Below are positions 25,927 through 36,100 of a stretch of 64,000 bases of DNA, piece after piece (within the stretch, counting starts at the first letter, position 1; each line of letters starts with the position of its first letter). Under the pieces are notes generated by a model, which saw only the letters and a list, made by a program, of their open reading frames with translations, was not told the origin of the DNA and ran no database searches. A program made the position numbers and the translations under genes. The stretch is from Neoalteromonas arenosi (GTDB taxonomy: Bacteria > Pseudomonadota > Gammaproteobacteria > Enterobacterales > Alteromonadaceae): positions 62,001-126,000 of the forward strand of contig NZ_JAUCBP010000012.1 of the NCBI RefSeq assembly GCF_030362855.1, given 5' to 3'.

Positions 25927-27360
25927 TTATTTGTATAAAAACCTGGTTGGCTCGTCGACTTCGATTAGGTTACCGTCTAAGTCTTGAGTTTGCACTCGGA
26001 AATAGATGTCGGTTACACGACCATCGAGATTGACAGTATCAGTGGCTACAGAAACAGGTAGACTAAATACTTCACCGCCGGCGACTTGTACTACTTGGTC
26101 ACCAAAGAATTCATAACTATCCAACCCAGTTACACTAATGGTGTAAGTCCGCGCCTCTTGTGATTTATTCAGAATTTTTAGGGTATAGACGTTTTCAACT
26201 AGGCCTTGGTTAGTGACGCGATACAGTGAGTTGCGGTCGCGAATAATATCGACTTCCAGTGAAGAACGCGTCATGATTTCAAAGGCGAGCAGGGCTGTCA
26301 TCACCAATAGCACTATGGCGTAACCGATCAATTTAGGCCGCACAATATCGGTTTTGCCGCCTTTAAGTTCGTGTTCTGAGGTGAAGCTTATTAAGCCTTT
26401 GGGGTAATTCATTTTTTCCATCACCCCGTTACAGGCGTCAACACAGGCACCGCAGTTGATACATTCGTATTGTAGGCCGTTGCGAATATCAATCCCGGTG
26501 GGGCAAACCTGTACGCATAAGTTACAGTCAATACAATCGCCTAAGCCTTTGTCCGCTAATTCTTCGTGAGGCACTTTGCGCGGTCTCGGACCGCGCTGTT
26601 CACCGCGATTAGGGTTGTAAGCTACGGTAAAGGTGTCTTTGTCGAACATAGCAGATTGAAAGCGCGCATAAGGGCACATGTGTGTGCACATTACTTCGCG
26701 CATCCAGCCAGCATTACCGTATGTACATACGGTAAAGAAGATGACAAAGAAACCGGCCCAAAAACTGACATTAAAGGTAAAGAAATCGATAAATAGCTGG
26801 TCGATCGGCGTGAAATAGCCGACGAAAGTGAGTGCGGTTAGTAACGCGACTACTACCCAGGATGTATGCTTTAAGGTTTTGCGCCAGAACTTATCAAAAT
26901 CCATAGGCCGCTGGTCGAGCTTCATGCGCTTATTGCGCGCGCCTTCAATTTTCTCTTCAAACCAGATGTAGATAAAAGTCCATGTGGTCTGGGGACACAT
27001 AAATCCACACCACACGCGACCGGCAAAGGTAGTAACAAAAAATAGTGCGTATGCTGAGACGATTAGCAACCAAGCCAGTAAGGTCAGATCTTGTGGCCAC
27101 AACGTCATGCTAAAAATGGTAAAGCGTTGCTCACCGATATCGAGCAGTACAGCTTGCGCACCGTTGTATGGGATCCATGGGATAACAGCGAAAATGCCTA
27201 AGAATATCAAGCCGAAAAAGCGACGAATAGTTTCGAATGTGCCCTCGACGGCACGCACGTATATGCGGCTTCGCGGCGTATAGTTTTGGTCTTGATTACT
27301 CTTTTTCGGTTTGTGAACTTTAACCGGCGTAACGTCTTTAACCGGAATTTGATTATTCAT
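25927..27360 (-). CDS. ccoG: Cytochrome cbb3 oxidase accessory protein CcoG (FixG/RdxA)
   Basis: A membrane ferredoxin-like protein that serves in cbb3 oxidase assembly, reducing copper for insertion. It has about five membrane segments, a CGFMCPQTTW motif after the second, and a cytoplasmic double 4Fe-4S domain: CIDCNLCVQVCPTG and CINCGACVDACN. The C-terminal ~120 residues form a periplasmic Ig-like FixG_C domain. I chose the ATG at 27360 (AAAGAG 7 nt upstream) over the one at 27375, which lacks a ribosome site. ccoNOPQ and ccoI are not in this window, so the gene stands apart from its usual partners. Confidence 0.95.
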   Translation of the reverse strand: MNNQIPVKDVTPVKVHKPKKSNQDQNYTPRSRIYVRAVEGTFETIRRFFGLIFLGIFAVIPWIPYNGAQAVLLDIGEQRFTIFSMTLWPQDLTLLAWLLIVSAYALFFVTTFAGRVWCGFMCPQTTWTFIYIWFEEKIEGARNKRMKLDQRPMDFDKFWRKTLKHTSWVVVALLTALTFVGYFTPIDQLFIDFFTFNVSFWAGFFVIFFTVCTYGNAGWMREVMCTHMCPYARFQSAMFDKDTFTVAYNPNRGEQRGPRPRKVPHEELADKGLGDCIDCNLCVQVCPTGIDIRNGLQYECINCGACVDACNGVMEKMNYPKGLISFTSEHELKGGKTDIVRPKLIGYAIVLLVMTALLAFEIMTRSSLEVDIIRDRNSLYRVTNQGLVENVYTLKILNKSQEARTYTISVTGLDSYEFFGDQVVQVAGGEVFSLPVSVATDTVNLDGRVTDIYFRVQTQDLDGNLIEVDEPTRFLYK

Positions 27361-27622
27361 CGTCGGCTCTTTCATAGTTTGACAGCGAGGCAGCCATGCG
27401 ATTTCGTGTAAGGTACTGCCAATTATAACTAATTTGTCCTTGGCATTCTTAACTTAGATCAACTTTTTGGTTTAATTGGGGGCTCTGAGGTTTCGAAACG
27501 CCATGTGGGTCGGGGCTAGCACGTTATCAAAGCGAATACCTCAGTATGATTGTGAGTATTTTTTTTTAAGTCGTAGTCTTCTATTGTGATAAGTGTGGCT
27601 GAGTAACTTTTTTTGTGTAGGT

Positions 27623-27985
27623 ATGTTTAGAGCTTTTGTTGTTTTTATTGAAATTGTCTTGCTGGTGGCAACCTTGCGCACTGAGTTTATGCAGTATTGG
27701 CTGAGGGATATCCAGTACACGGTATCTGAGTGGATGGTGACGATCGCGGAGATCCCAGATCAACAAGAGATCGCCAAGCTACAAGATAATATTCGACCAT
27801 TTTTGGGTGGTATGAGTGAATCGCAGTTGGTTTATCTTGAAGAGATTACCGAAAGTCGCAACAGTATTCAGTTGTTTAACAAGCAGTATTGTATTGACCA
27901 AGATATGAATCCGTTTATCTACGGCACAACGTTGCGGGTAGTGTGTCGCGAAATAAATCGCTCACCATTATCGTCCAACTCGTAA
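27623..27985 (+). CDS. Small membrane-associated protein of unknown function
   Basis: 120 residues. One N-terminal hydrophobic segment (FRAFVVFIEIVLLVATL) is followed by a soluble, acidic domain with two cysteines (QYCID and RVVCREIN). I do not recognise a family. It is divergent from ccoG across a 262-nt gap in which I see no clear regulator site apart from a lone TTGATC half-site. The ATG at 27623 is preceded by GTAGGT directly upstream; a GTG at 27593 is the alternative. A good terminator follows. Confidence 0.6.
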   Translation: MFRAFVVFIEIVLLVATLRTEFMQYWLRDIQYTVSEWMVTIAEIPDQQEIAKLQDNIRPFLGGMSESQLVYLEEITESRNSIQLFNKQYCIDQDMNPFIYGTTLRVVCREINRSPLSSNS

Positions 27986-28009
27986 AGTCACCAATCGGTC
28001 TTAGTTGAT

Positions 28010-28045
28010 AAGCGGGTCGTCCTTCGGATGGCCCGCTTTTATTTT
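28010..28045 (+). terminator. Terminator with UUCG loop
   Basis: AGCGGG...CCCGCT with a C-TTCG-G tetraloop inside the stem, followed by TTTTATTTT. It ends transcription of the small membrane-protein gene. Confidence 0.85.
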
Positions 28046-28190
28046 GATTAACAGAGAATAAAGTAAACTTTTTGTTGGCCTGTAGGTCTATCCTTTTAAG
28101 GTGATTGCGGGTTATCCCATAGGCAGTTGCAATCAACTATACTTAAATTCTCGATGCCATATTTGATGGCGTAGCTAACCAGAGGTTGTC

Positions 28191-28727
28191 ATGAAAAAAT
28201 CGCTAGCTTTAACACTATTACCCGTTGCCCTAGTCGCTTCGCCAGTTGTTTTCGCAGCGGATGAGCAACAATCAGACAAAGTAGCAGTCGTTTGGGAGTC
28301 TCCAGAGGACTATTCCGATGTACGTCCAGCGAATCAATCGCGCAAGCGCTTTTTAGAGCAAACGTTAAATCAGTTAGAGAAGCATTTTGCCAAGTTAGGT
28401 GAACGCTTGCCGGCAAACTATCAATGGAATCTTACTGTGACGAATCTAGACTTGGCCGGTGAAGTTTGGCCAAGCTCTTTCGTCGGCCTTGGGCATGGCG
28501 CAGATGATGTGCGGGTGATAAAAGATATTGATATTCCGCGTATGTCATTTAGTTATCAGTTAACTGATGCTGGCCAAGTGGTCAAGGAAGCTGATGTGGA
28601 ACTAAAAGACATGGGCTTTTTACAGCGCTCCCTTCGCGGTTTTGATTCAGAGCCGTTGCGCTATGAAAAGCGTATGCTCAATGAGTGGTTTGCCGACGAA
28701 TTTTCGGAGCAAATTGCTAAAAACTAA
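28191..28727 (+). CDS. DUF3016 periplasmic protein
   Basis: 178 aa with a clear Sec signal peptide (MKKSLALTLLPVALVASPVVFA). The mature part matches the DUF3016 pattern: W.SPEDYSDVRPANQSRKRF, LTVTNLDLAGEVWPSS, IPRMSFSYQL and YEKRMLNEWF. The family is found in gammaproteobacteria and has no assigned function. It has GAGG 5 nt before the ATG. The following membrane-protein gene starts 9 nt after its stop. Confidence 0.88.
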   Translation: MKKSLALTLLPVALVASPVVFAADEQQSDKVAVVWESPEDYSDVRPANQSRKRFLEQTLNQLEKHFAKLGERLPANYQWNLTVTNLDLAGEVWPSSFVGLGHGADDVRVIKDIDIPRMSFSYQLTDAGQVVKEADVELKDMGFLQRSLRGFDSEPLRYEKRMLNEWFADEFSEQIAKN

Positions 28728-28736
28728 CTCGCCTGT

Positions 28737-29411
28737 GTGTGCGCGTTGCCCTTGTTAAAGCCCTCATTAGGTAGCATTGCATTGTGGTGTGCGTTGCTAC
28801 CCACACTCACCGTGCATATTACTTGGCCAGTGGCAGCTGCCACTGGCGCACTTCACTGGTGTAACCCCTATTGGTCTCACTGTCACTCTATTAGTGCTAC
28901 CGGCCGAGAAGTCCCCCAGTTTTATATTTTTAAGTTGTTAATGCTACCCAGCGCAGCGCTGATGCTCGCCTATTGGACTCTAATGCGACGATGGTTAGTG
29001 AGTGAGCTGCGCCTGCCAGGACGCAAAATCTCGCTGATTTATTGGCTAGGTATCATCGCTTGTGTGAGCTTGATTATGTACACCTTGACGCTGGGGGCTG
29101 TTGGCGACCTATACGCTTTGCCTCGGCGCATGGGGGTGGTTGGTTACTTTGCCTTTACCGCGTTTGCTCATCTTTTATTGCTGAATGTGTTAGCTCCTCA
29201 ATTTAACGCTGCGACTATTTATAAAGCTGGTTATCGGTTCCTATATGGCGTTTGTAGTTTATTGTTGTTGCTCGGCGTTACTAGTGCTCTTCTAGGCTTC
29301 GTCTGGCCACCTTATGACAATTGGGATAATGCCTTTGAGTGGTGGTTTGCGGTATTAATGGTTTGTCAGTTTGCAGCGGTTTCGTTGCTCTATAACAAAC
29401 ATCCTGTTTGA
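28737..29411 (+). CDS. Polytopic membrane protein, possibly FRAG1/DRAM-like
   Basis: 224 residues with six likely membrane spans. Between spans 1 and 2 is a polar loop, CNPYWSHCHSISATGREVP, whose ISATG..P pattern recalls FRAG1/DRAM/Sfk1-type proteins; this is a weak, memory-based resemblance. Its function is unknown. The GTG at 28737 is the first usable start, 9 nt after the DUF3016 stop, so the two are likely one transcript. No strong Shine-Dalgarno is visible. Confidence 0.65.
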   Translation: MCALPLLKPSLGSIALWCALLPTLTVHITWPVAAATGALHWCNPYWSHCHSISATGREVPQFYIFKLLMLPSAALMLAYWTLMRRWLVSELRLPGRKISLIYWLGIIACVSLIMYTLTLGAVGDLYALPRRMGVVGYFAFTAFAHLLLLNVLAPQFNAATIYKAGYRFLYGVCSLLLLLGVTSALLGFVWPPYDNWDNAFEWWFAVLMVCQFAAVSLLYNKHPV

Positions 29412-29443
29412 CAGTAATACCCAGTTAGCGATAACCCAGTTAT

Positions 29444-29470
29444 AAAAAAGCCGCCCACAAGGACGGCTTG
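29444..29470 (-). terminator. Terminator of the acyl-CoA dehydrogenase gene
   Basis: On the minus strand GCCGTCC-TTGT-GGGCGGC is followed by TTTTTTATA. It lies 23 nt after the dehydrogenase stop. Confidence 0.85.
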
Positions 29471-29492
29471 GTTGATAATTGGAAATTGTGAC

Positions 29493-31253
29493 TTAAAGGT
29501 AGTCGAACTCTCGGTCATCAACTGCAAGTAAATCATCTGCGCCATTAACGATTGCACTTTTGTGCATATCCTTGCGCGGCAACAAACGCTTAATGTAGAA
29601 GTCGCGAGTTTTAACTTTACCGGCCGCCAGCGCAGCATTGTCAGTATCTACTGCGACATCGGCCATGCTATACCACAATACGCCGAGCACCACATACGAG
29701 GTATAGAATAAGTAGTCAGTCGCTGCACCCGCTACATCTTCTGGTGAGAAGGTCATGATTTGTTCAGACAACTCTAGCCATTCAGCCAGCAAGTCTTGAG
29801 CACTGATACGTGCGCTATCGTCAGTCATTACATCAGTAAGTGCAGTCAACGCTTTATGTGTATCACGCATCATAACACCGCCGCTGCGGGTCAGTTTTCG
29901 ACCTATGAGGTCACCTGCTTGAATGCCGTTGGTACCTTCATACAATTGTGCAATTTTGACATCACGCATCAATTGCTCCATACCCCATTCGCGCACATAA
30001 CCGTGGCCACCGAATATTTGCACACCATTACTGGCAACTTCTAAACCCATGTCGGTCATAAAGCTTTTACATATCGGCGTGAGATACTGAAGAACATTGG
30101 CTGCGTGCTGATGCTCATCACCAGTAGCAAATTTCTCAATATCCATGTATTTGGCATATAACAGCGACATAGCGCGACAGCCTTCCGCAAAGGCTTTTTG
30201 TGTTAATAGCATACGACGCACATCGGGCTGATGAATGATGGCGTCGGCTTTGTCATCGGGCTGTTGTACACCCTGAGGTGCACGCGACTGTAGGCGCTCT
30301 CGCGCATAAATTAAAGCCCCTTGGTATGAAGCTTCCGCAACACCTAAGCCTTGCAGGCCAACCTGGAAACGCGCATCATTCATCATGGTAAACATGCACG
30401 CCAAGCCTTGATTGGGTTCACCGACCAACCAGCCTTTGGCGCCATCGTAATTCATGACGCACGTCGGGCTTGCTTTAATACCCATTTTCTTCTCAATACT
30501 GCCAACGCTTACCGCGTTAGCTTCGCCTGGTTGGCCATTTTCATCTAGTAAGAATTTCGGTACTAAGAACAAGCTGATACCTTTAACCCCTTTAGGCGCA
30601 TCCGGTAAACGCGCTAACACTAGATGGATAATGTTACTACTCCAGTCTTGGTCACCGCCGGTAATGAAGATCTTATTGCCGGTAATTGAGTAACTGCCGT
30701 CTGCTTGCGGCTCAGCTTTAGTACTGAGCAATGCGAGGTCAGTACCTGCATGGGGTTCAGTGAGGTTCATGGTGCCAGTCCATTCACCCGAAATTAGCTG
30801 TGGAAGATACTGTTCTTTGAGTTCTTGCGTGGCATGTTTATTCACTGCCAGTACCGCACTTTCTGTCAGCATGGTGGTTAAACGCCAACTCAAGTTGGCC
30901 GAGTTAAGCATTTCATGTACCGGTACAGCGGCTGAGTAAGGTAGGTCTTGGCCGCCAAAATCTGGATTACCCAACATCGCATTCCAGCCATTTTCGACGT
31001 AGTCTTGATAGGCTTTGGCGAAACCTTCGGGGGTTTTTACGCTGCCGTTTTCGAGCGTACAGCCTTCTTCATCACCCTCGCGATTCAGTGGTGCAACGAT
31101 ATCTTCGGCGAATTTAGCGCCTTGATTTAAAATTTCGAGCACTAGCTCTGAGTCATAATCACTTGCGCCGATAGCCTGATAGTGTTCGTCGATTTTTAGC
31201 CAATCTTTAAGCAGAAACTGAAAATCGGCCATGGGTGCCTTATATGCTGGCAT
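29493..31253 (-). CDS. Acyl-CoA dehydrogenase of the extended (DmdC-like) type
   Basis: A FAD enzyme that introduces a 2,3-double bond into acyl-CoA and passes electrons to ETF. At 586 aa it is longer than the usual 380-400. The extra N-terminal segment (ADFQFLLKDWL) and C-terminal ~120 residues place it with the AcdA/DmdC-like group, which includes 3-methylmercaptopropionyl-CoA dehydrogenase of DMSP breakdown. The core shows MNLTEPHAGTDLA (FAD/substrate), YSITGNKIFITGGD, and the catalytic-base region QLYEGTNGIQAGDL. No dmdA, dmdB or dmdD is adjacent, so a DMSP role is only a possibility; ordinary fatty-acid oxidation is as likely. The gene is a single transcript. Confidence 0.88.
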   Translation of the reverse strand: MPAYKAPMADFQFLLKDWLKIDEHYQAIGASDYDSELVLEILNQGAKFAEDIVAPLNREGDEEGCTLENGSVKTPEGFAKAYQDYVENGWNAMLGNPDFGGQDLPYSAAVPVHEMLNSANLSWRLTTMLTESAVLAVNKHATQELKEQYLPQLISGEWTGTMNLTEPHAGTDLALLSTKAEPQADGSYSITGNKIFITGGDQDWSSNIIHLVLARLPDAPKGVKGISLFLVPKFLLDENGQPGEANAVSVGSIEKKMGIKASPTCVMNYDGAKGWLVGEPNQGLACMFTMMNDARFQVGLQGLGVAEASYQGALIYARERLQSRAPQGVQQPDDKADAIIHQPDVRRMLLTQKAFAEGCRAMSLLYAKYMDIEKFATGDEHQHAANVLQYLTPICKSFMTDMGLEVASNGVQIFGGHGYVREWGMEQLMRDVKIAQLYEGTNGIQAGDLIGRKLTRSGGVMMRDTHKALTALTDVMTDDSARISAQDLLAEWLELSEQIMTFSPEDVAGAATDYLFYTSYVVLGVLWYSMADVAVDTDNAALAAGKVKTRDFYIKRLLPRKDMHKSAIVNGADDLLAVDDREFDYL

Positions 31254-31389
31254 AGCTTACCTCACAAAATTCAAACGCTTGTTTTAATCCGGCTATTATA
31301 CGATGTAACTGGTCAGATTAGTACGTCAAAATCGTCATTCAGCGTGAAAAAAACGCAGCTTAAATCGAAACAACTAGTTCGGGTCGAAT

Positions 31390-31914
31390 CTAATCTTGAA
31401 CTTTGATGGCTTCTACGTAGGCATCTTTGATTTCGACCAATTGATCCGGGTATCGCCAATCGTCGTGTGTGAGAATGTAGGGATCGACCCACTCAATATG
31501 GGTTACCTCTGTACTCGACCATCCAGGCACTGGTAGCTGCGGATATTTATCTGGGGTGAGACCGCCGGTTTGTTGGCAGGCAAATAAATACAGCCCACTT
31601 TCCGTAATGCCCAATAATGCAGTGACTTCGGTATTCAGACCGGTTTCTTCAAAGGTTTCTCGATGTGCTGTACAGGCAGCGGATTCGTGAGCCACTCCAC
31701 CACCACCGGGAACATCTAGGCGCCCGGACAAGCGATGACCGATTACGAGAAGCTTATTGGCGGCGGTGATAATGCAAGCACTGGGTTGATTGTTAGGTAA
31801 AGGGGCTTCAATTTGCACACGACAATGCGGGGGTAACGGTGGGGCTTCACTACACGCGACCAACAAAAACACGCAAATAATCGCTGAATGACGCAATCTC
31901 ACCGACAAAATCAA
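31390..31914 (-). CDS. NUDIX hydrolase with lipoprotein signal sequence
   Basis: The NUDIX box is complete: GGGVAHESAACTAHRETFEETGL fits GX5EX7REUXEEXGU, so it should cleave a nucleoside-diphosphate-X bond. Ahead of it is a short basic segment, the hydrophobic AIICVFLLVAC and a serine, which matches a lipobox (LVAC). The start I prefer is the TTG at 31914, with AGGAG 8 nt upstream; this gives a normal lipoprotein signal. An ATG at 31947 would add 11 residues but has its AGG too close. An exported NUDIX enzyme is unusual because its known substrates are cytoplasmic. Confidence 0.75.
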   Translation of the reverse strand: MILSVRLRHSAIICVFLLVACSEAPPLPPHCRVQIEAPLPNNQPSACIITAANKLLVIGHRLSGRLDVPGGGGVAHESAACTAHRETFEETGLNTEVTALLGITESGLYLFACQQTGGLTPDKYPQLPVPGWSSTEVTHIEWVDPYILTHDDWRYPDQLVEIKDAYVEAIKVQD

Positions 31915-32034
31915 ACTGAAATCTCCTGTAATAAGTACAATAGCCATCCTACTATAAATGTATAAATTTGTGTGATTGAAAGTGTGCAGAACAATAAACG
32001 TTCTTTACAGTAGCAATCATCAACTGGAAAAAAT

Positions 32035-33099
32035 ATGGCACGCAGTTTTAGTTTTTCGCCGCTTTTTGTCGGCATCCTTTTGTTGGCGGGTTTACTCGCT
32101 TACGTCAATTGGCCCGCCCCTGAAGCTGAGCAACAGCAGCGTCGTGGCGGTGCAACTCCGGTCGTGGTTGAAGAAGTTTCGATGCAGCCATTGGCGATCA
32201 TTATTGAAGCTTTGGGTACGGCGCAAGCGAACGAATCGGTAGAACTGACCGCACAACAAGCTGAAATAGTCACGGCTGTTGGTTTTGATGATGGTGATTC
32301 AGTTGCGCGTGGTGATTTACTGGTTGAGTTAAACAACCGCGCCGAAAAAGCACGTGTTAGTGAGTTGGAAATCAACCTGGCTGAAGCGCGTCGCCAACTG
32401 CGCCGAATTGAGGGGCTGGCAAGAGAGAATGTCGCGTCTCAGCAATTGCTGGATGAACAGCAGGCACGCGTCGATGCATTAGTTGCGCAGTTAGATGTGG
32501 CCAACGCTGACTTAAGTGAGTTGCAGGTAATAGCACCTTTTTCAGGACAGTTGGGGATCCGGCAGGTCAGCGTCGGGTCGTTAGTTCGCCCAGGAGATGT
32601 CATTACGACGCTGGATGACATTAGCCGTATCAAAGTTGACTTCAATATATCGGAAGCACACTTGGCTTCAGTTGCCGTGGGACAGAAGGTTTATGCCACG
32701 TCTGTCGCCTACCCAGGTGAAACATTTTCCGGTGCAATTTCGAGTATTGATGCACGGCTTGATCCCGTCACACGCTCTATTCAGGTGCGAGCGATCATTG
32801 ACAATCAAGCAACCAAATTGCGTCCGGGTATGCTGTTACAGATTACAGTACAGCGCCAAGTGTTAGAGACATTAGTTATTCCGGAGAAAGCGCTGATCCC
32901 GATCCAAGATAAGCAGTTCGTATTCGTAGTAGAAGATAACAAAGTAATCTCGACCGAAGTGATTGTCGGTGAGCGTCGACCCGGTGTGGCTCAAATTATA
33001 TCTGGCTTGCAGCCTGGCCAAGTGATTGTGACTGAAGGCACACTGCGCTTGCGAGACGGTGCCACAGTTAATGTGTTAAACAGCGACACGCAGGGGTAG
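32035..33099 (+). CDS. RND efflux periplasmic adaptor (membrane fusion protein)
   Basis: 354 aa: an N-terminal membrane anchor (LFVGILLLAGLLAYV), a lipoyl-like beta-hairpin domain, an alpha-helical hairpin (ELEINLAEARRQLRRIEGLA...LLDEQQARVDALVAQLDVANADL), then beta-barrel and membrane-proximal domains (VIAPFSGQLGIRQVSVGS; RPGMLLQITV). It bridges the pump encoded 3 nt downstream to an outer-membrane channel, which is not encoded here and is presumably TolC-like. The substrate is not predictable, but the arrangement is that of MexEF/AcrAB-like HAE1 pumps. Confidence 0.93.
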   Translation: MARSFSFSPLFVGILLLAGLLAYVNWPAPEAEQQQRRGGATPVVVEEVSMQPLAIIIEALGTAQANESVELTAQQAEIVTAVGFDDGDSVARGDLLVELNNRAEKARVSELEINLAEARRQLRRIEGLARENVASQQLLDEQQARVDALVAQLDVANADLSELQVIAPFSGQLGIRQVSVGSLVRPGDVITTLDDISRIKVDFNISEAHLASVAVGQKVYATSVAYPGETFSGAISSIDARLDPVTRSIQVRAIIDNQATKLRPGMLLQITVQRQVLETLVIPEKALIPIQDKQFVFVVEDNKVISTEVIVGERRPGVAQIISGLQPGQVIVTEGTLRLRDGATVNVLNSDTQG

Positions 33100-33102
33100 C
33101 CC

Positions 33103-36100
33103 ATGTGGATTTCTGATACTTCGGTTAAACGGCCAGTCTTTGCATCGGTAGTCAACCTGTTACTCATTGTGTTCGGCGTTGTAGCAATCTCGTTACTGTC
33201 ATTGCGCGAATACCCGGATATTGACCCGCCAATAGTGTCAATTTCAACCAACTATCCCGGCGCTTCGGCAAATATTGTCGAAACGCGTATTACGCAAATC
33301 TTAGAAGACCGCATCAGTGGTATTGAGGGGATTAAAAACATTACTTCGACCAGTCGCAATGGTCGATCAAATATCAATATTGAGTTCAAACTCAGTCGCG
33401 ATATTGATGCGGCGAGTAATGACGTGCGCGAACGCGTGAGTCGAGCACTGAATAATCTACCTGACCAAGCCGATCCGCCAGAAGTATCAAAATCGAACTC
33501 TGATGAGAACGTAATTATTTGGTACAACCTGCGCAGCACCAATTTAAACACCATGGAGCTGACCGATTACGCGCGCCGTTTTGTGGTCGACAGGCTGTCG
33601 ATCGCGGAAGGCGTAGCTCGAGTGCAGGTCGGTGGCGGTCGCGATTACGCAATGAAAGTGTGGCTAGACCGCAACGCTATGGCCGCTCGCGGCGTAACGG
33701 TTGCAGACGTCGAACGCATCGTGCGTTCAGAAAACGTTGAGTTACCCGCAGGGCAGGTCGAGTCAATGGATCGCGACTTAGAAGTTCGAGTTGCTAGAAC
33801 ATTCTTAACGCCTGAAGACTTTGCCAATTTAACCGTGGCAGTCGGTAATGATGGTTACCTAGTGCGTCTGCGTGAAGTGGCCCATGTCGAATTGACATCC
33901 GTGGATGATGAAACCGATTTCCGCGGCGACGGCGTCAATATGATTGGCTTAGGGATTGTCAAGCAGTCCAAGGCCAATACCTTAGAGGTGGCGCGTTCAG
34001 CACGTGAAGCGATAAAGCGCATCGAAGACACGTTACCGGAAAACATTTTTATTGTACCTAGCTACGACTCGTCGGTGTTTATTGAAGAGTCGATTAATGA
34101 AGTATACAACACCTTGGGTATCGCCATGTTAATGGTTATCGTGGTGATTTATATCTTCTTGGGGAATGTAAGAGCAACACTAATACCCGCAGTAACCGTG
34201 CCAGTAGCCCTGATATCGGCATTCTCAGTTATGTATGTCATGGGCTTTTCGATTAACTTGTTAACACTACTGGCACTTGTGTTAGCTATCGGCTTGGTGG
34301 TTGACGATGCCATTGTGGTGTTGGAAAACATTTATCGCCGGATTGAAATGGGTGAGCCACCCATTCTTGCCGCCTATCGCGGTGCACGCGAAGTAGGTTT
34401 TGCGGTAATTGCCACCACTTTGGTGCTTGTTAGCGTGTTTATGCCACTCGTGTTTTTAGAGGGTAATATCGGGCGCTTATTTACTGAATTTGCTATCGCT
34501 ATTGCTGCCGCAGTGGTGTTCTCAAGCTTCACGGCGTTAACATTGTCACCGATGATGGCGTCAAAGTTATTAAAAAAACGCGAGCGCAGTAGTGGGTTTG
34601 GACGTTTTGTTGATAATGGGTTTAAAAAGCTTGAAGCCGGTTACTTTAATAGCTTAGCGAAAACGCTACACCAGCCAGTGTTTATGGTGGTGTTATTGGT
34701 ATTTGCTGTTGTCGCGGTTGCGCAACTTTACAATCTGGTGCCGCGCGAGTTCGTTCCACGTGAAGACCGCGGTAATTTCTTTATTCTCATGCAAGCCCAA
34801 GAAGGCGCAAGTTATGAGAGCAACTCAGCCAACTTGGCCAAGATCGAAGAGATCTTATTGGAATATCGCGAATCTGGTGAAGCTAATCGGGTGTTAGTCA
34901 GAACGCCAGGCTTTGGCGGAGGTGCCGGTATTGCGATTGTCGGTGCTGCTGATTGGGACAACCGGCAACGCGATACGTTTGCATTAATGAATGAAATTAG
35001 TGGCCGTTTGAGCCAAATTCCGGATGTCCGCGCATTCGCGATTATGCGCAGTTCCATTGCCGGGCGAGGATTTGGACGTCCTGTTCAATTTGTTCTACAG
35101 GGTAATACCTATGAAGAGCTGGTGGAATGGCGCGATACAGTAATGGCCAGAGCGGCTGAAAATGAAAATTTATTGCGCCTGGACTCTGACTATAAAGAAA
35201 CATCGCCGCAATTATTGGTGAATATCGACCGTGATCGCGCTGCTGACCTTGGCGTATCTATTTCTGATATTGGTCGCACATTGGAAACCATGCTAGGTCA
35301 GCGCCGTGTATCCACCTTTCTTGACCGCGGCGAAGAATATGACGTGATCCTAGAAGGGGCCGATGATGATTTTCGCAGTCCGCGCAGTATCGACAATTTA
35401 TATGTACGGTCGCAGCGCACAGGTGAGCTGATCCCTATGGATAATTTGTTGAACTTCGAAGAGCGCGCCACATCTGCACAACTCAATCGCTATAATCGCA
35501 TGCGTTCTATTACCATAAGCGCAAATTTAGCCGATGGTTACACAGTCGGTGAAGCATTGACTTACCTAGAAAACATCGTTGCGACTGAATTACCCGATTC
35601 GGTATCGATTGATTACAAGGGGGAGTCTCAGTTGTATCAAGAGTCCGGCAATTCTTTCTTGTTCATTTTTGCCTTAGCGTTGGCGATTACTTATTTGGTA
35701 TTAGCAGCGCAATTCGAAAGCTGGGTCCACCCTTGGGTGATAATGCTAACCGTGCCGCTAGCCTTATTAGGTGCTTTCATAGGTTTGTACTTATCGGAGC
35801 TGAGTATCAACATTTACAGTCAGATTGGACTGGTTATGCTGATAGGTCTGGCGGCTAAAAATGGTATTCTCATTGTTGAGTTTGCCAATCAACTGCGCGA
35901 TGCCGGTGAAGAGTTCGAAATGGCACTGCGAAAAGCAGCCAGTCTGCGTTTGCGGCCAATCGTGATGACGGGCTTTACTACGGTGTTTAGTGCCTTGCCA
36001 CTGGTCTTGGCTTCAGGCCCTGGCGCGGAAAGTCGTATGGTTATCGGTATGGTAATCTTCTCTGGCGTATTAGTGGCAACGTTTATGACACTCTATGTTG

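Noticed and set aside
27431-27470. FNR-type box upstream of ccoG
   Set aside because: A single TTGATC half-site is present on the minus strand, but no ATCAA partner at the right spacing, so an FNR site is not supported.
29493-31253. DMSP demethylation pathway assignment (dmdC) for the acyl-CoA dehydrogenase
   Set aside because: The protein resembles the DmdC-type group by length and extensions, but no other dmd genes are adjacent and this group also contains fatty-acid enzymes, so the symbol was withheld.
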